Source: Cubamyces lactineus
Taxonomy: Eukaryota > Basidiomycota > Agaricomycetes > Polyporales > Polyporaceae
NCBI GenBank assembly: GCA_022376465.1
Contig: JACDTU010000020.1
Location: 186,001-250,000, forward strand
Reading direction: 5' to 3'
DNA: 64,000 bases
The notes under the pieces were generated by a model. It was given only the letters and a program-made list of their open reading frames with translations, was not told the DNA's origin and ran no database searches. Below, one piece after another: positions 21,412 to 32,300 of this stretch; the first letter of the stretch is position 1; the number at the start of each line of letters is the position of its first letter. The translations under genes were made by a program, and so were the position numbers.

Positions 21412-22850
21412 ATGTCTCCTGCTGCCCTACCGCTCCGAAAGATTGGAGGTGTAAATGTCACCGCCATTGGATATGGCGCCATGGGCATTGCAGGTGCATA
21501 TGGCGACAAGCTTCCTGACGAGGAGCGCTTCAAGGTAAAGCAGATCTCGTGGCCATGTGCTGCTTGGGCCAGCTCCTAAATGGTCGTACAGTTTTTAGAC
21601 ACCCTCTATGAATTGGGATGCACGAACTGGGATACTGCCGATGTCTACTTCGACAGTGAAGACCTGATCGGCAGATGGTGAGTGCATATAGCATCTTCAT
21701 GCATTCTAGCGACGGTTAAAACGAGCTTCTGCAGGTTCAAGAAGACCGGGAAGAGGAACGAGATATTTCTCGCAACCAAGTTTGGTTTTTCTCCCGAACC
21801 TGGCAAGGCATTCAGCGGAGAACCCGCATATGTCCACAAAGCGATTGAACGGTCGCTTCAGCGACTCGGAACGGACCACGTCGACTTGTACTATCTCCAT
21901 AGGCATGTGCTTACGTTGATATTCGCCCCTGCTAGAACTTACTAATATGGCGGATATCTATAACACAGGGCAGACCCCAATGTTCCCATCGAGGTGAGGA
22001 CTCCAAAATTCTCGGGGTGGCCCAAACAGTGTTAACACCTATCGCAGCTGACCGTTTGTGCAATGGCGGAGCTCGTGAAGTGAGTGACCCCCATATAATC
22101 GCACTTAGTATGGAATCTAACATGTTCTATAGGCAGGGCAAGGTCAAATATCTAGGTCTATCCGAGATTTCTGCCGAGACACTCCGCCGCGCGCACGCAG
22201 TCCACCCCATCGCTGCTATTCAAGTCGAATATTCGCCCTTCACCCTCGATATCGAGCACGAGAAGATCGGCCTACTGAAGACGGCTCGCGAACTCGGCGT
22301 TGCGATCGTTGCATATTCGCCTCTTGGACGCGGCTTGCTCACAGGCAGATACGTAAGTTGACGCATTAACACCTTGCGATCCATTGCCCATTGCTGATGT
22401 GTGATGAGATTACAGAAGAGCCCGGATGACTTCCCGCCTGACGATTGGCGCAGGACAATCCCACGTTTTTCGAAGGAGAACTTCCCGAAAGTCTTGGAGC
22501 TCTGCGACAAGCTTGCCGCCCTTGGAAAGAAGTACAGTGCTACAACTGGCCAGATTGCCCTTGCGTGGTTGCTTGCTCAGGGAGACGATATTATCCCCAT
22601 CCCTGGGACGACGAAGATCGATGTAGGCGTCGCCTTCTACAATAGTAACCTCTTCGTTGTCACTGATGGTGCTATTGGCCCTTAGAATCTCAAAGAGAAT
22701 CTTGGTGCTGCTTCCATCAAGTTAACTCCCGAGGACGTCGTTGAAATACGCAAGGCCGCGGTTGCTGTGGACGCTGCCATGCAAGGTGACCGGTACCCCG
22801 CTGAGATGATGGGACTTCTCTTCGCGAACACACCATCGCTTCAAGAGTGA
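21412..22850 (+). CDS. Aldo-keto reductase, AKR13 type (copy 2)
   Basis: NADPH-dependent aldo-keto reductase. Eight exons: join(21412..21534,21592..21677,21735..21902,21969..21993,22048..22079,22133..22352,22416..22622,22686..22850), 341 residues. The tetrad is Asp55 and Tyr60 (WDTADVY), Lys85 (FLATKFG) and His125 (LYYLHR). Further family segments: [56 protein letters not shown]. Exon sizes 86, 168, 25+32+220 and 207 match copy 3 or copy 1 exactly, or differ by one codon. Intron 3 starts GCATGT (CAT AG|GCATGT), a GC-AG intron, where copies 1 and 3 use GT. An in-frame ATG lies upstream at 21370, but 21412 aligns with the other copies. Tandem with copy 3. Confidence 0.92.
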
Positions 22851-24188
22851 CCAAAACCACGATGCAAATAGTAAATACTCGTCCTGTATGATGTACGGCA
22901 ACTATGATCAATGCCCGAGTGTCTGTTGCAGCGCCCGTGATGCCGGTATGCTATACAGTATGCCCGCATGGGCAGTGCATCATTGTTTTGAGCGGCCCAC
23001 TCGACTCTGAGGACGAAGAGAGATGAATTAAAGCTAGCCAGTAGGTGAGTGGAGGAGTTACTCGCACTTTCGGGTGCGCATACATTGAGGTTACAAGCGC
23101 GTGAAGGTGAAGTTAGAAACACCATCTAGGAGCATTCAGAACGGGTGGGCGCTTCTGACGGCTCATAGCACGTGGCCGGAATTCAACGAATGCCGCCGGA
23201 GTTTCTTAGTCCTCCTTCAGGCTCTTCTCAAGTTCCAACCATGGCTCGAATATACCTCCTCCTCCTCCGTGTTCTCCTTCGTGGTGCTGCAACCGCTCAG
23301 GCCATGGTCTGTGCATATAGGAAATGACGACGACCTCGTAAAATGATGATCGGCCTAGTGAACTCCCCCCAAATTACTGTGCCCGAGAAGCTACGAGGGT
23401 ATTCTACCCACCTTGTCAACCGTAGGACAATAACCCTGCAGCACATCGAGCTTGAAACTCTGCCGTGCGTGAAGACATGACCATATACTGTCCCGTGCTA
23501 ACCGTTTTCCATTAGATGATTGCGTGCGGTGCATGCGACCTATGCGCCTTGTCATGACGTTGTATGCGTCTTACCAGCGACGACCTAATAGTGCCGTTCT
23601 AAACGTCGCACCACGTTGGAATTGGAATGATTGGTTGTTTCGGTGCAAGTCCTTCTCGGACTCAATAGCCTATCAACCGCCACTCCATAGCTTAACATTA
23701 GGCGTGCTTCACAAGCATGCGCAAGCTACGCCGGAGATAGCACTACGGTGTCTCCGAATCCCGCGCTGTGTAACACCGCGTCATCTCTATCAGCTCGCTC
23801 CGACACGCTCTTGGATCGCGACTAGCATCTACCGTACTTTCCGCGGCCAGAATGATCATTCAGGACGTGTCCAATGGAGACTCGTAGCCAGACGCACGAG
23901 AGCCGAGGTGGGTCGAAGACTGTTCGCCGAGTCGCAATTCGTTGTCGCGACCGCTGTGTGACCGGGGCTCGTATGATCGTGCCGTCATTCACGCGTCCGT
24001 CCCGGTACTTCTCATGACTGCTGCTGCTGCTGCTGCTGCTTGCTCATCAAGCCGTGTGGACAGCTCATCCTACCTCCGTCCTTTCGGCACACACAGGGAC
24101 AGTACATATATGCAGGCGTGCCAGAGATGCCTGACAACGTCTCAAGCTCCTTCGGCCTTTCATGTACGGCACTCTGACTAGACGCGCC
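22851..24188. other. Spacer between tandem aldo-keto reductases
   Basis: A 1338-bp gap holding the 3' region of copy 2 and the promoter of copy 3. Apart from the CTG repeat near 24020 I recognise no gene; short open frames show no family motif. Confidence 0.4.
24018..24040 (+). repeat. CTG microsatellite
   Basis: Seven consecutive CTG units plus CT, directly upstream of aldo-keto reductase copy 3. Not in a recognised coding exon. Confidence 0.8.
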
Positions 24189-25644
24189 ATGTCCCTCGCA
24201 AAGCTCCCCACTCGTAAGATCGGAAAAAACCTGGTTCCTGCGCTTGGCTATGGTGCCATGGTACTCGGAGGCGCCTACGCTCCTAAGCTCCCGGACGAGG
24301 AGCGGTTCAAGGTACGGTATTCATAACCGGACACTCCAACCTATTTGTACAGTCTAACTATGTGATGCAGGTTTTGGACACGCTCCATGAGTTGGGCTAC
24401 ACGAACTGGGATACAGCCGATGTCTACGGGGACAATGAAGATATGATCGGTGAATGGTGCGTCTTGCCACCGGGCAGTATCATCATCCACCATGCTTGGC
24501 CCGGCTCACTTCAATGACACACTGATAGGTTCAAGCGCACGGGTAAGAGGGACGAAATCTTCCTCGCTACGAAGTGCGGGTTGCGCCCGGAGCCGGGCAA
24601 GGTCGTTAGCGGAGATCCCGCCTACATCCACAAGGCGATAGTGAAATCGCTGCAGAGGCTTGGAACCGATCACGTTGACTTGTACTATCTTCACCGGTAC
24701 GACTGCTCAATACGTGTTTCTGTCGGTGTAGCTCATGTTCTCATCCTTGCCAGGGCCGATCCCACCGTTCCCATTGAGGTACGCTTATTCAAGTTTGCTA
24801 TGATTAAGCTATGTCAACTGACTCTTCGCCTAGCTGAGCGTTCGCGCTATGGCTGAGCTCGTCAAGTACGTCACCTCTCAATGTCTATCTTCAGTTCAGC
24901 TGCTGACCGTCCTGTATGGCAGAGAAGGCAAAGTCAAGTATCTCGGCCTATCTGAGGTGTCTTCCGAGACCCTCCGTCGCGCGCATGCCGTCCACCCAAT
25001 TGCGGCTCTACAAGTCGAATACTCCCCTTTCTGTCTCGACATCGAAGACGAGAAGATCGGCTTGCTCAAGACGGCGCGCGAGCTCGGCGTCACAATCGTT
25101 GCGTACTCGCCTCTCGGCCGCGGCCTCCTCACCGGACGATACGTCAGTCCTACCATTTTCAACTCTCACGTCCGAGCAGTGGTACTCACAGCGGGTCACC
25201 CGCAACAACATTTAGAAAAGCGTCGACGACTTCGCGCCGAACGACTGGCGCCGGAACGCACCGCGCTACACGCAGAACTTCCCCGAGATCCTGAAGCTCT
25301 GCGATACGCTCTCCGCCGTGGGGAAGAAGTACGATGCGACGGCAGGCCAGATCGCCCTTGCGTGGTTGCTCGCTCAGGGCGATGATATCATCCCCATTCC
25401 CGGCACGACTAAGATCGCCGTGAGTATCGCTTGACCTCGCACGTCCGCAGTGGCTGATATTACTCGCGATGGCGAACAGAATATTAAAGAGAATATTGGA
25501 GCGCTGTCGATACAGCTTTCCCCTGAAGACGTTGAAGAGGTTCGCAAGGCTGCGCTTGCCGCAGACGCGGGTATAGAGGGAGATCGGTATCCTGCTGAGC
25601 ATATGGCCTTCCTCTTCGCGGACACCCCACCTCTCCAGGAGTAA
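24189..25644 (+). CDS. Aldo-keto reductase, AKR13 type (copy 3)
   Basis: Third aldo-keto reductase of the window, tandem to copy 2. Eight exons: join(24189..24311,24371..24456,24529..24696,24754..24778,24834..24865,24923..25142,25216..25419,25480..25644), 340 residues. The tetrad is Asp55 and Tyr60 ([11 protein letters not shown]), Lys85 (FLATKCG) and His125 (LYYLHR). All introns begin GT here, including the positions where copies 1 and 2 use GC. Exon 7 is one codon shorter than in copies 1 and 2. Core segments [36 protein letters not shown] and IPIPGTTKI are intact, so the enzyme should be active. Sequence and intron plan group it with copy 2 rather than copy 1. Confidence 0.92.
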
Positions 25645-27503
25645 GTTGCGCACTTGGATAATAACATGTGATGACTTGGTATGCAATGCAACGAGCTTGG
25701 GTTGGGCCTACTCATGTTTCTGCGGGTGTACCGTGTTGGCTGCTCTCTTGTGCTGCATAGCGGGGGCGTGGACCTGGTGAGGTTTCCTACTCGCATTGGC
25801 TAATGGTCCTCCGACTCAGCCAACGCCCCTCAGAGTATGGCTAGACGGTGGCTGAACCGTTTTGGCTACACAGAGAGGATAGAAGGCAATGAATCTCACT
25901 CGAGTAGACCTGCCTCTCTTGTTCTCTCACATCACCGACAATGTAACCTCTGCCCCTCTCTCTCTCTCTACATCAGGTGCGCCCAGATCTATTTTGACAT
26001 CGTTGATCTGACCCCGGCCATAAGCCCGGTCCACAACTAGCCCGGATACAGCTGCGAGGTCATGGTGCCAAAAGACCCGGATCTGGTCATGGAATCCGCC
26101 CCGCCTGCATCTTATGGCGCGTCGGTTGCTAGACGCAGAACGACATGACAGCAGTATGGTGCTACATTCTGTCTGACAACTCGTAAACTGCCCCGGTCGA
26201 GCAGAATCAGCTGACGCCGCAAGTTTACACCGACGACCAAAGCATCAAGGTCATAATGGATGACGTTAGGGTGTATGCTCAACGGGGCCCGGACGTCGAC
26301 ATGCTGTGCGCGCGCGAGGCACTCAGGTTACAGACTCCTTCGCAGTGCGCACGATGGCTTGCTAGAAGATGGATCGCTGCTGGTACTGACCCGAGCACCA
26401 CTTCACCATGGGGCCGTGTTACTGAATGTGGGTCTTCGAACTCACGAACAGGATGATTGCTGCAAAACTCGTACCACTAGCTCCGTGAGTCGCCTCCGAG
26501 GCTATGGCTACAGCTGTAAGAGCGTACCTTGATCTATTCTCTTCTCTCCAGTTCAAGCACGTGTTAACAGAAAGGATAGTGACAGCATAGTACGATTACC
26601 TTGCGGCCGTCGCAGCCCTCTCAGGGCGTGTCCTGATTGTTCCCGCCGCAGTATTATTCGTTGCTCAACATCTCGTGAGCAGGTATATATTCCGACAATA
26701 CAATGTCCCTGTTCTGACCCTCCGCCGTGCCATAAAAGGGGGTACGACTTACGGATTGCTGCGGGAGCCCGTTCGGCATAGTGACTGTATTAGCACGCTG
26801 CCCGGCGTGGTCGTGAAAGGTCCGACGGCAGAGGGAGCGACAACATAAGGCGGGTCGCTTCAAACGGATCGCAGCTGGCTGTGCTATCATATATAGGAGG
26901 AGGGCGTCCGTTGACGGCATTCCTTATCTCCACGACGTACGCTCCACTTGGCCAGCCCCTCTCTCCTAGGCTAGCCCGAGCCTACGCTTCGGCGTGGCAC
27001 TATTGATCGTCATCATTCAGTACCGTCTTCTCATGGCCTGTTGCAATTGATGGTACATCCGACGCCTGGAGCAGAGCTCCGGGATTGCTCAAGTAGGGTC
27101 CTATAGGCGATGTATAGATGGTTGCTGACATAGCGTACAAGTCGTGTCAGACAGCTGGTGACTAAGACGCGGTCGGAACAAGTTGTGCCACTACATTCAA
27201 TACGTAGGGCACTGAATCTCAAAAGTACCGCGCGATAGCAGACAGACTGGGACTGTCCATGGAGGTCTGAAGCTAGACGCTCTGACGTTTAGACCCAAGA
27301 CCCAAGACCCGCTCCGGGGCTATTCTAGGTTCAGCCTGGGTCGGGACGCCGTCCTGTCATGGATACGCAGGAGACCAGCCGTCGTCCCCCCGCACTCTGC
27401 CCGTATAAGTACCTCCGTCGCCCGAGCCTCAGCAGCTATCTTCCACGCCTACCTACAACCTCGATTCCACCACTCTCACACGCACTACAGGTGAGCGAGC
27501 TCA
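25645..27503. other. Gap without recognised gene
   Basis: 1.86 kb between aldo-keto reductase copy 3 and the next plus-strand gene. A CT dinucleotide tract lies at about 25957-25971 and a repeated ACCCAAGACCCAAGACCC near 27293-27310. No open frame has recognisable protein motifs. Confidence 0.4.
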
Positions 27504-28218
27504 ATGCCACCCATTCCCCCGACGTCACATTCTTACGCCCGCGACGCGATAGCTTCGAAGTATATGTCCGCAACAATTGAACTCATCGGTGCCAAGGAGC
27601 AACTGAGCCTCGCACTGGCAGGGAGCACGAACGACGACTGGCTCGCTCGCGATTACGACGTCGAGGCGCCCGTATATCTCTTTGTCTACCCCTCGCACAC
27701 CTCCACCGACCCCCGCCGCTCGCGATGGAGCATCACATGGCCCGTTGGCGGCCTCACGAAAGCGACCATGACCGCATGGCGGCACATCCATGCGGACGCT
27801 TACGACAACGAGGCGGGGCTCGAGACGGACCCGCCGCGCTACGTGTACGGGGGCGCGATTACCAAGACCGCAGGGCCGGGGACGCTCTTGGCGAAGCGCT
27901 TCTTGCTCGCGACTATGAGTCTGCCCATGCGCAGGAAGATAGAGGAGCTCGCGGCGGAGACGCCGGTGACGTTAGTGGAGGGCGCGTATCCGGAAGACGA
28001 CCTGGAGGACGGCCAGGGTTGGATCAAGGAGCTCCTCGACAGGATGGTCGCGTTTGGCGCGATATCGAGCCAGGCGAGAAACCACGCCATACAGCAAGCC
28101 GATGCAGGTACGCGACTGTATGTCTGTTAGTGAGGGCCGCGTATAGCTAACCAGCTTTGTACGACACACAGCGTTTGTGACACCTCACTCTCCCCTTGCC
28201 CTTCGCTTATGCCAGTGA
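27504..28218 (+). CDS. Uncharacterised fungal protein
   Basis: Not recognised as a characterised family. Model: join(27504..28107,28172..28218), 216 residues; the second exon adds only AFVTPHSPLALRLCQ. The protein is soluble, without signal peptide or membrane segment. It contains a beta-like segment DVEAPVYLFVYPSHTSTDP, a basic stretch RRSRWSITWPVGG, and a helical C-terminal half including LAKRFLLATMSLPMRRKIEE and WIKELLDRMVAFG. Acidic patch EGAYPEDDLEDG at about 165-176. The long uninterrupted first exon and codon use like neighbouring genes support coding. If intron 1 is retained, the protein ends nine residues after the donor (GTRLYVC type end). Confidence 0.7.
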
Positions 28219-28468
28219 GCTTCGACTGCCGCCTCCACACATTCTCAGCATTTGCTACGCACCTCATGCAAGTTCCGCATATGATATTCCTTTACGACAG
28301 CATGCTTTTTCCCGTAATCAAATATTTATTGCACTCTTTACCGAGTGGGTTCCGCAGAGCCGATGATCCCAAATATCTGCGGTACAGCGGATCATGAGTG
28401 ATGCGTATCCGCTAAGGCTGAAAGAGCTTACGATGTTTGTCACAAACACGACCGTGTTCTCTGATTCA

Positions 28469-29248
28469 TCAGGCAAGTATAGCCTGTACTTTCTCCCTCG
28501 TGCCGCTCTCCCAGTCATCCCAGCATACAGATAGAATCGCCGTGTCTCTGCTCGAGTGAGTTTCGAGCGGATCCCCTGGGCGGCCCTTCCTGCCGTAAGC
28601 AGCCAGCTCGTCCGGCAAGACGATCACATTCCTAAGCGTCCCCTCGCGTCGGAAGCCCATCCGCTCCGCAAGACCCACAGAGGGCGCATTCAACGCGTTC
28701 GCGCACCACTGCGCACGGCGGAAGCCAAGGCCCGGAGGGGACGCCGTAGGGAGCTGGAGGATGTAGTTCAGGCACATGGCGACCATAGTCTTCGCGACGT
28801 GCGTGTGCTGGAACGCCGGGAAGACGAGGATGAAGCCGGGCTCCATCTGGAGGTTCGTCGCGGACGTGTTGATGAGGCCGACGACGCCCGCGAAGCTCCC
28901 GCCCCAGGCGGGGTGCGCTACGTCGGGGCGCGTCTTGTCGATGATGGCGAGGTAGAGCTGGGACGGGTTCCGTCGGAAGTAGAGCTCGTGCCAGGCGAGG
29001 AACTCGGGGAGGGTGTGGAAGTAGGTTGAGTAGTAGCGGTACAGTTGGGGGCGGTGGTCCTTGACGTGGTCCCAGTATGTCTCTGCGTGGACGGATGGAA
29101 CGAACGGAGTGAGCTTGACGCGAGCGGTTTCGAGCGTTTCGGGGTATAGGGGAAAGGCGAAGTTGATGTCGTACGGATCAGGGCCGTAGAGCTCGGATTC
29201 TGGCACAGTTGGCTCCGGCAGAGGCGTGTAGTTGTTCACGTAGGACAT
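28469..29248 (-). CDS. GNAT-type N-acetyltransferase
   Basis: Acyl-CoA N-acyltransferase of the GNAT (acetyltransf_3/RimJ-like) group; transfers acetyl from acetyl-CoA to an unknown amine. Single exon, 259 residues. The N-terminal substrate part includes ETARVKLTPFVPSVHAETYW. The central strands GSFAGVVGLINTSATNLQMEPGFIL and the AKTMVAMCLNYIL helix correspond to the acetyl-CoA-binding core. The segment GLGFRRAQWCANALNAPSVG followed by LAERMGFRREGTLRN is the characteristic 'N.AS..LAE.MGF..EG..R' end of this group. The single exon is unusual in this intron-rich window. A TATA element lies about 50 bp upstream. Confidence 0.88.
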   Translation of the reverse strand: MSYVNNYTPLPEPTVPESELYGPDPYDINFAFPLYPETLETARVKLTPFVPSVHAETYWDHVKDHRPQLYRYYSTYFHTLPEFLAWHELYFRRNPSQLYLAIIDKTRPDVAHPAWGGSFAGVVGLINTSATNLQMEPGFILVFPAFQHTHVAKTMVAMCLNYILQLPTASPPGLGFRRAQWCANALNAPSVGLAERMGFRREGTLRNVIVLPDELAAYGRKGRPGDPLETHSSRDTAILSVCWDDWESGTREKVQAILA

Positions 29249-29296
29249 GATGTCGTCTCGATCGCTATTGCTATATTGGCAGGCTACGAGTCACTG

Positions 29297-29304
29297 TATA
29301 TATA
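29297..29304 (-). promoter_or_regulatory. TATA box of the GNAT gene
   Basis: TATATATA on the minus strand about 50 bp upstream of the start at 29248, within GTTCGTATATATACAGTGAC. A typical distance for a short 5' UTR. Confidence 0.5.
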
Positions 29305-32300
29305 CGAACCTGGCAGCAGAGGTGAGTCAAGTTAGCGCCAGTGCTACTCGACTGACTCACTTTCGCTCAGTTCTATCGTATGTGTTCTACAACGATCAGA
29401 TACACATTGAGCCTTGATGGTGCGCTCCTGCGCCGCTTCAAGCACAAGCGAGCGACAAAAGGCGGAACGGGATGCGCGGAAGCCCGGTGGCGTCCAAGGT
29501 GGCGTTGTTCAAGGATCGACTTGGACTGCACGCCATACGTACCTCAAGGCTCACTCCCATATGAGAGCTCAACGCCGTGATCGCAGCTGAGTCGTCGTGA
29601 TTCAGTAGTCCTTTACTGAGTTACATTGGTCCAGCAGAGTTCTTCTGTGGACCCAGAGTCGGGGATGGCTGTACCCCGAGAGCATCGGACGAGATCGTTG
29701 CGACTCGCTGTTGTACTCGACGACTCAATGCCTGTCCCTTGGTTCTACAATGAGTGAATTTTGACTCGTGTGGAATGGGAAAGTTTGCTAGTCCTACTCA
29801 CCTGGAACGTTTGCACCTCGACGTTGAGATCAAGAGTAGCGTTCTCATGGGCGCCTAATACGCTACGCGCGGCTGCTTGGTTAAGCGCCCGAATATCCTT
29901 CTTTTCCTCTTGCCTTCATGATGCATCTGCTTTTACTATCTAACACGCTATGCCGTAGCCCTGAAATATGGTAGCAACCAGAGCATAGGTATCTATTGAG
30001 ACTCTATATATGCGCGGAAGAAAAGTCGCATAACAGGCGAGGACGGTCAGTAATATAGCTCTCAAAACACTTGCCCTCCGCATATAGTTTGCGAGACAAC
30101 TTGAAATGTGATTGAAGTTAGCAAGTTCACTAGATTCGCGCCTTTGCAGTACACTTCTGACTGACTTGTTACTCTAGTGTACGTCACAGAAGCAAGTCGT
30201 CTGAACTCTCGAGTCCGGCCGAAGTTCGTGCTGATAGCCCTCGGTACCTGCGCTTTGCTCGGTTCACCTCGCGGACTGCGGGAATCCGGGCGCTGTACCG
30301 TGTACGGTATGGCTAGCTTCCAGGTATGGTTGACTTCTTTCCTACACAACTCGGAACCGATTCAGAGTACAGGACACAACTGGCACCTTCGCTCTCCAAC
30401 GTGTTCATGCTTCCCAGCACAGAGCAGGGGTTCTCGATACGTTTGGCTGTCAGGTTGGCCTCGTTGTATGCGTAGAGAGAAGTCCGCTCTTGTGCCACGA
30501 CTGCCCCAAGGAGTCCTGGCAGCAAGAGCGGCGGCACCTCTTCGAGCTCGAACCACGTAGCGCGACGCGACACGATCACGTGGGCGATCATCACGCAAAG
30601 CACCGTGCCACGCGACGCATTCCTCGCTCTTCGATGGCACCTTCCCATTGCTGGGAAGCTGAAGTAAGAGGTTCTGGCACACAGATTGCAGCTTGCAGTA
30701 TCGTAGACATGTTTTCCCACGCAACGGTCTTGTTAGCAGGAGTGACCCTTCGCCGACGTACTTTGAGATTGAGAAGAGTGTGGACAGGCCACTACTTCCC
30801 TGCCGGGTACATCATCTACCAGCTGCTGAAAGATTCGGCCATATATCAGGAGCGCTGCTCGGTGTCATTGCACCGTAATCTGCGGTCAATTCATTTCCTC
30901 CATTGCAACAGACGTCCTCAAGTTCTGGACGTGGTGGAATTCTTGGAGAAGGCCGTGAGTTCATTCGACTTGGCCGGAAACCGTCCATCCCGTCGCTGTG
31001 CGACCCGCGCAAAGACGTAAATATGCCGGTAAGAAGACTGATATGCACCTGACGCACGAGTCTTATTGATTCCCTAAGGCACGTCTTCCTAGATGCACGA
31101 ACGGCCGTCAAACCATGAAGTCCGCATCCATCCCTGCAGCATGCGCTCCAAGATTCCGTGTTCTACGGGGCGATACGATGGCCATACACCAGCCCAACTC
31201 CGCACCGGGTACAGTAAACCCGTCTGGCCTCTATTGTTCTGGCAGTTTGGAAGTACCGTCGAGTACCTGCTGCATCTACGAACCGCTCGTTGTCAGCGTC
31301 TCGAGCTCGCTCGGAGGGCGGCGAGCGCGAGTTGAACAACATCAGTTCTACATCCGGCTTTCCAGGATGGTATGCGCTCCGTCCTGGTCGCCGCAGCATC
31401 CTATCGCGGCACCATCAGTGTTATCGCGGGCCCATCTCCTGCAGCTCCCAGTCGCGCTCTGTTATCGCCATTGGCTATTACCCCACATTAATCTCGGCAC
31501 CGGGGGGCTTCCTCTTCTTTGTCTCCCACGACGCGCGGGCGGGCCAGACTTGCTCATTTGCTTCCGAACTTTGGGCGTCCTGCCTTATGAGACCAAAGAT
31601 GACGGGGTCTCACTGGCTTGATCTCAAGGCTTCTGATTCTGAATGGGCTCGGGCATGCTTCTGTGATTCCTCGTGCGCGCCCGTGCCACGGCGCCCAAGC
31701 CGATGCCGTCGTTTATCCCTCCCCCGTCCAGGTGTGTACTCGCCCGTCCTTGCAAGGACACGACCCTAAACGAGCTGACTGATGCAAACCTTTGGCGGGC
31801 TACTCTGATTGCTCTGGCATGGAGGCAACGTTGTCGTACGACGGGAGGCGGCGCTCCTTGGAGTACATGAACGCTCCCAACCGGAACGCCGTCTTACAGC
31901 CGCTTTGCCATTCGTGAGCGGAGAGGCGGCTCGCTCGTGTACTCTCATCCGATCCATCGGACCCAAGCTGCCCGTGTAAGTACCCTTACCAGGGTCCCTG
32001 AACGCCTACTGGGAATTCGATGTGATAACCTTGACGTTTACTCTGCCCTAGAGAGTCGCGCGGCTTACTGCCAAAGGCCGCCACCCGCGTCTTCGCTGCT
32101 CATGAGGCATGTCCAACACCGGGTACACCTCGTCATCGTGATCGCGGCTTTCAATCTCCCCTGCGGACGCCCTTCCGTCGTGGCGTAGATTCGTACTCTA
32201 CTCCAACGTGGTCTTCCTGCACGGGCTGCGCCTGGGAAGACGACGGCTTCTTCAGACCAAGGTCCGGCCGTGCACTTGGCTTTCCCGCTTCGGCAGCTTC

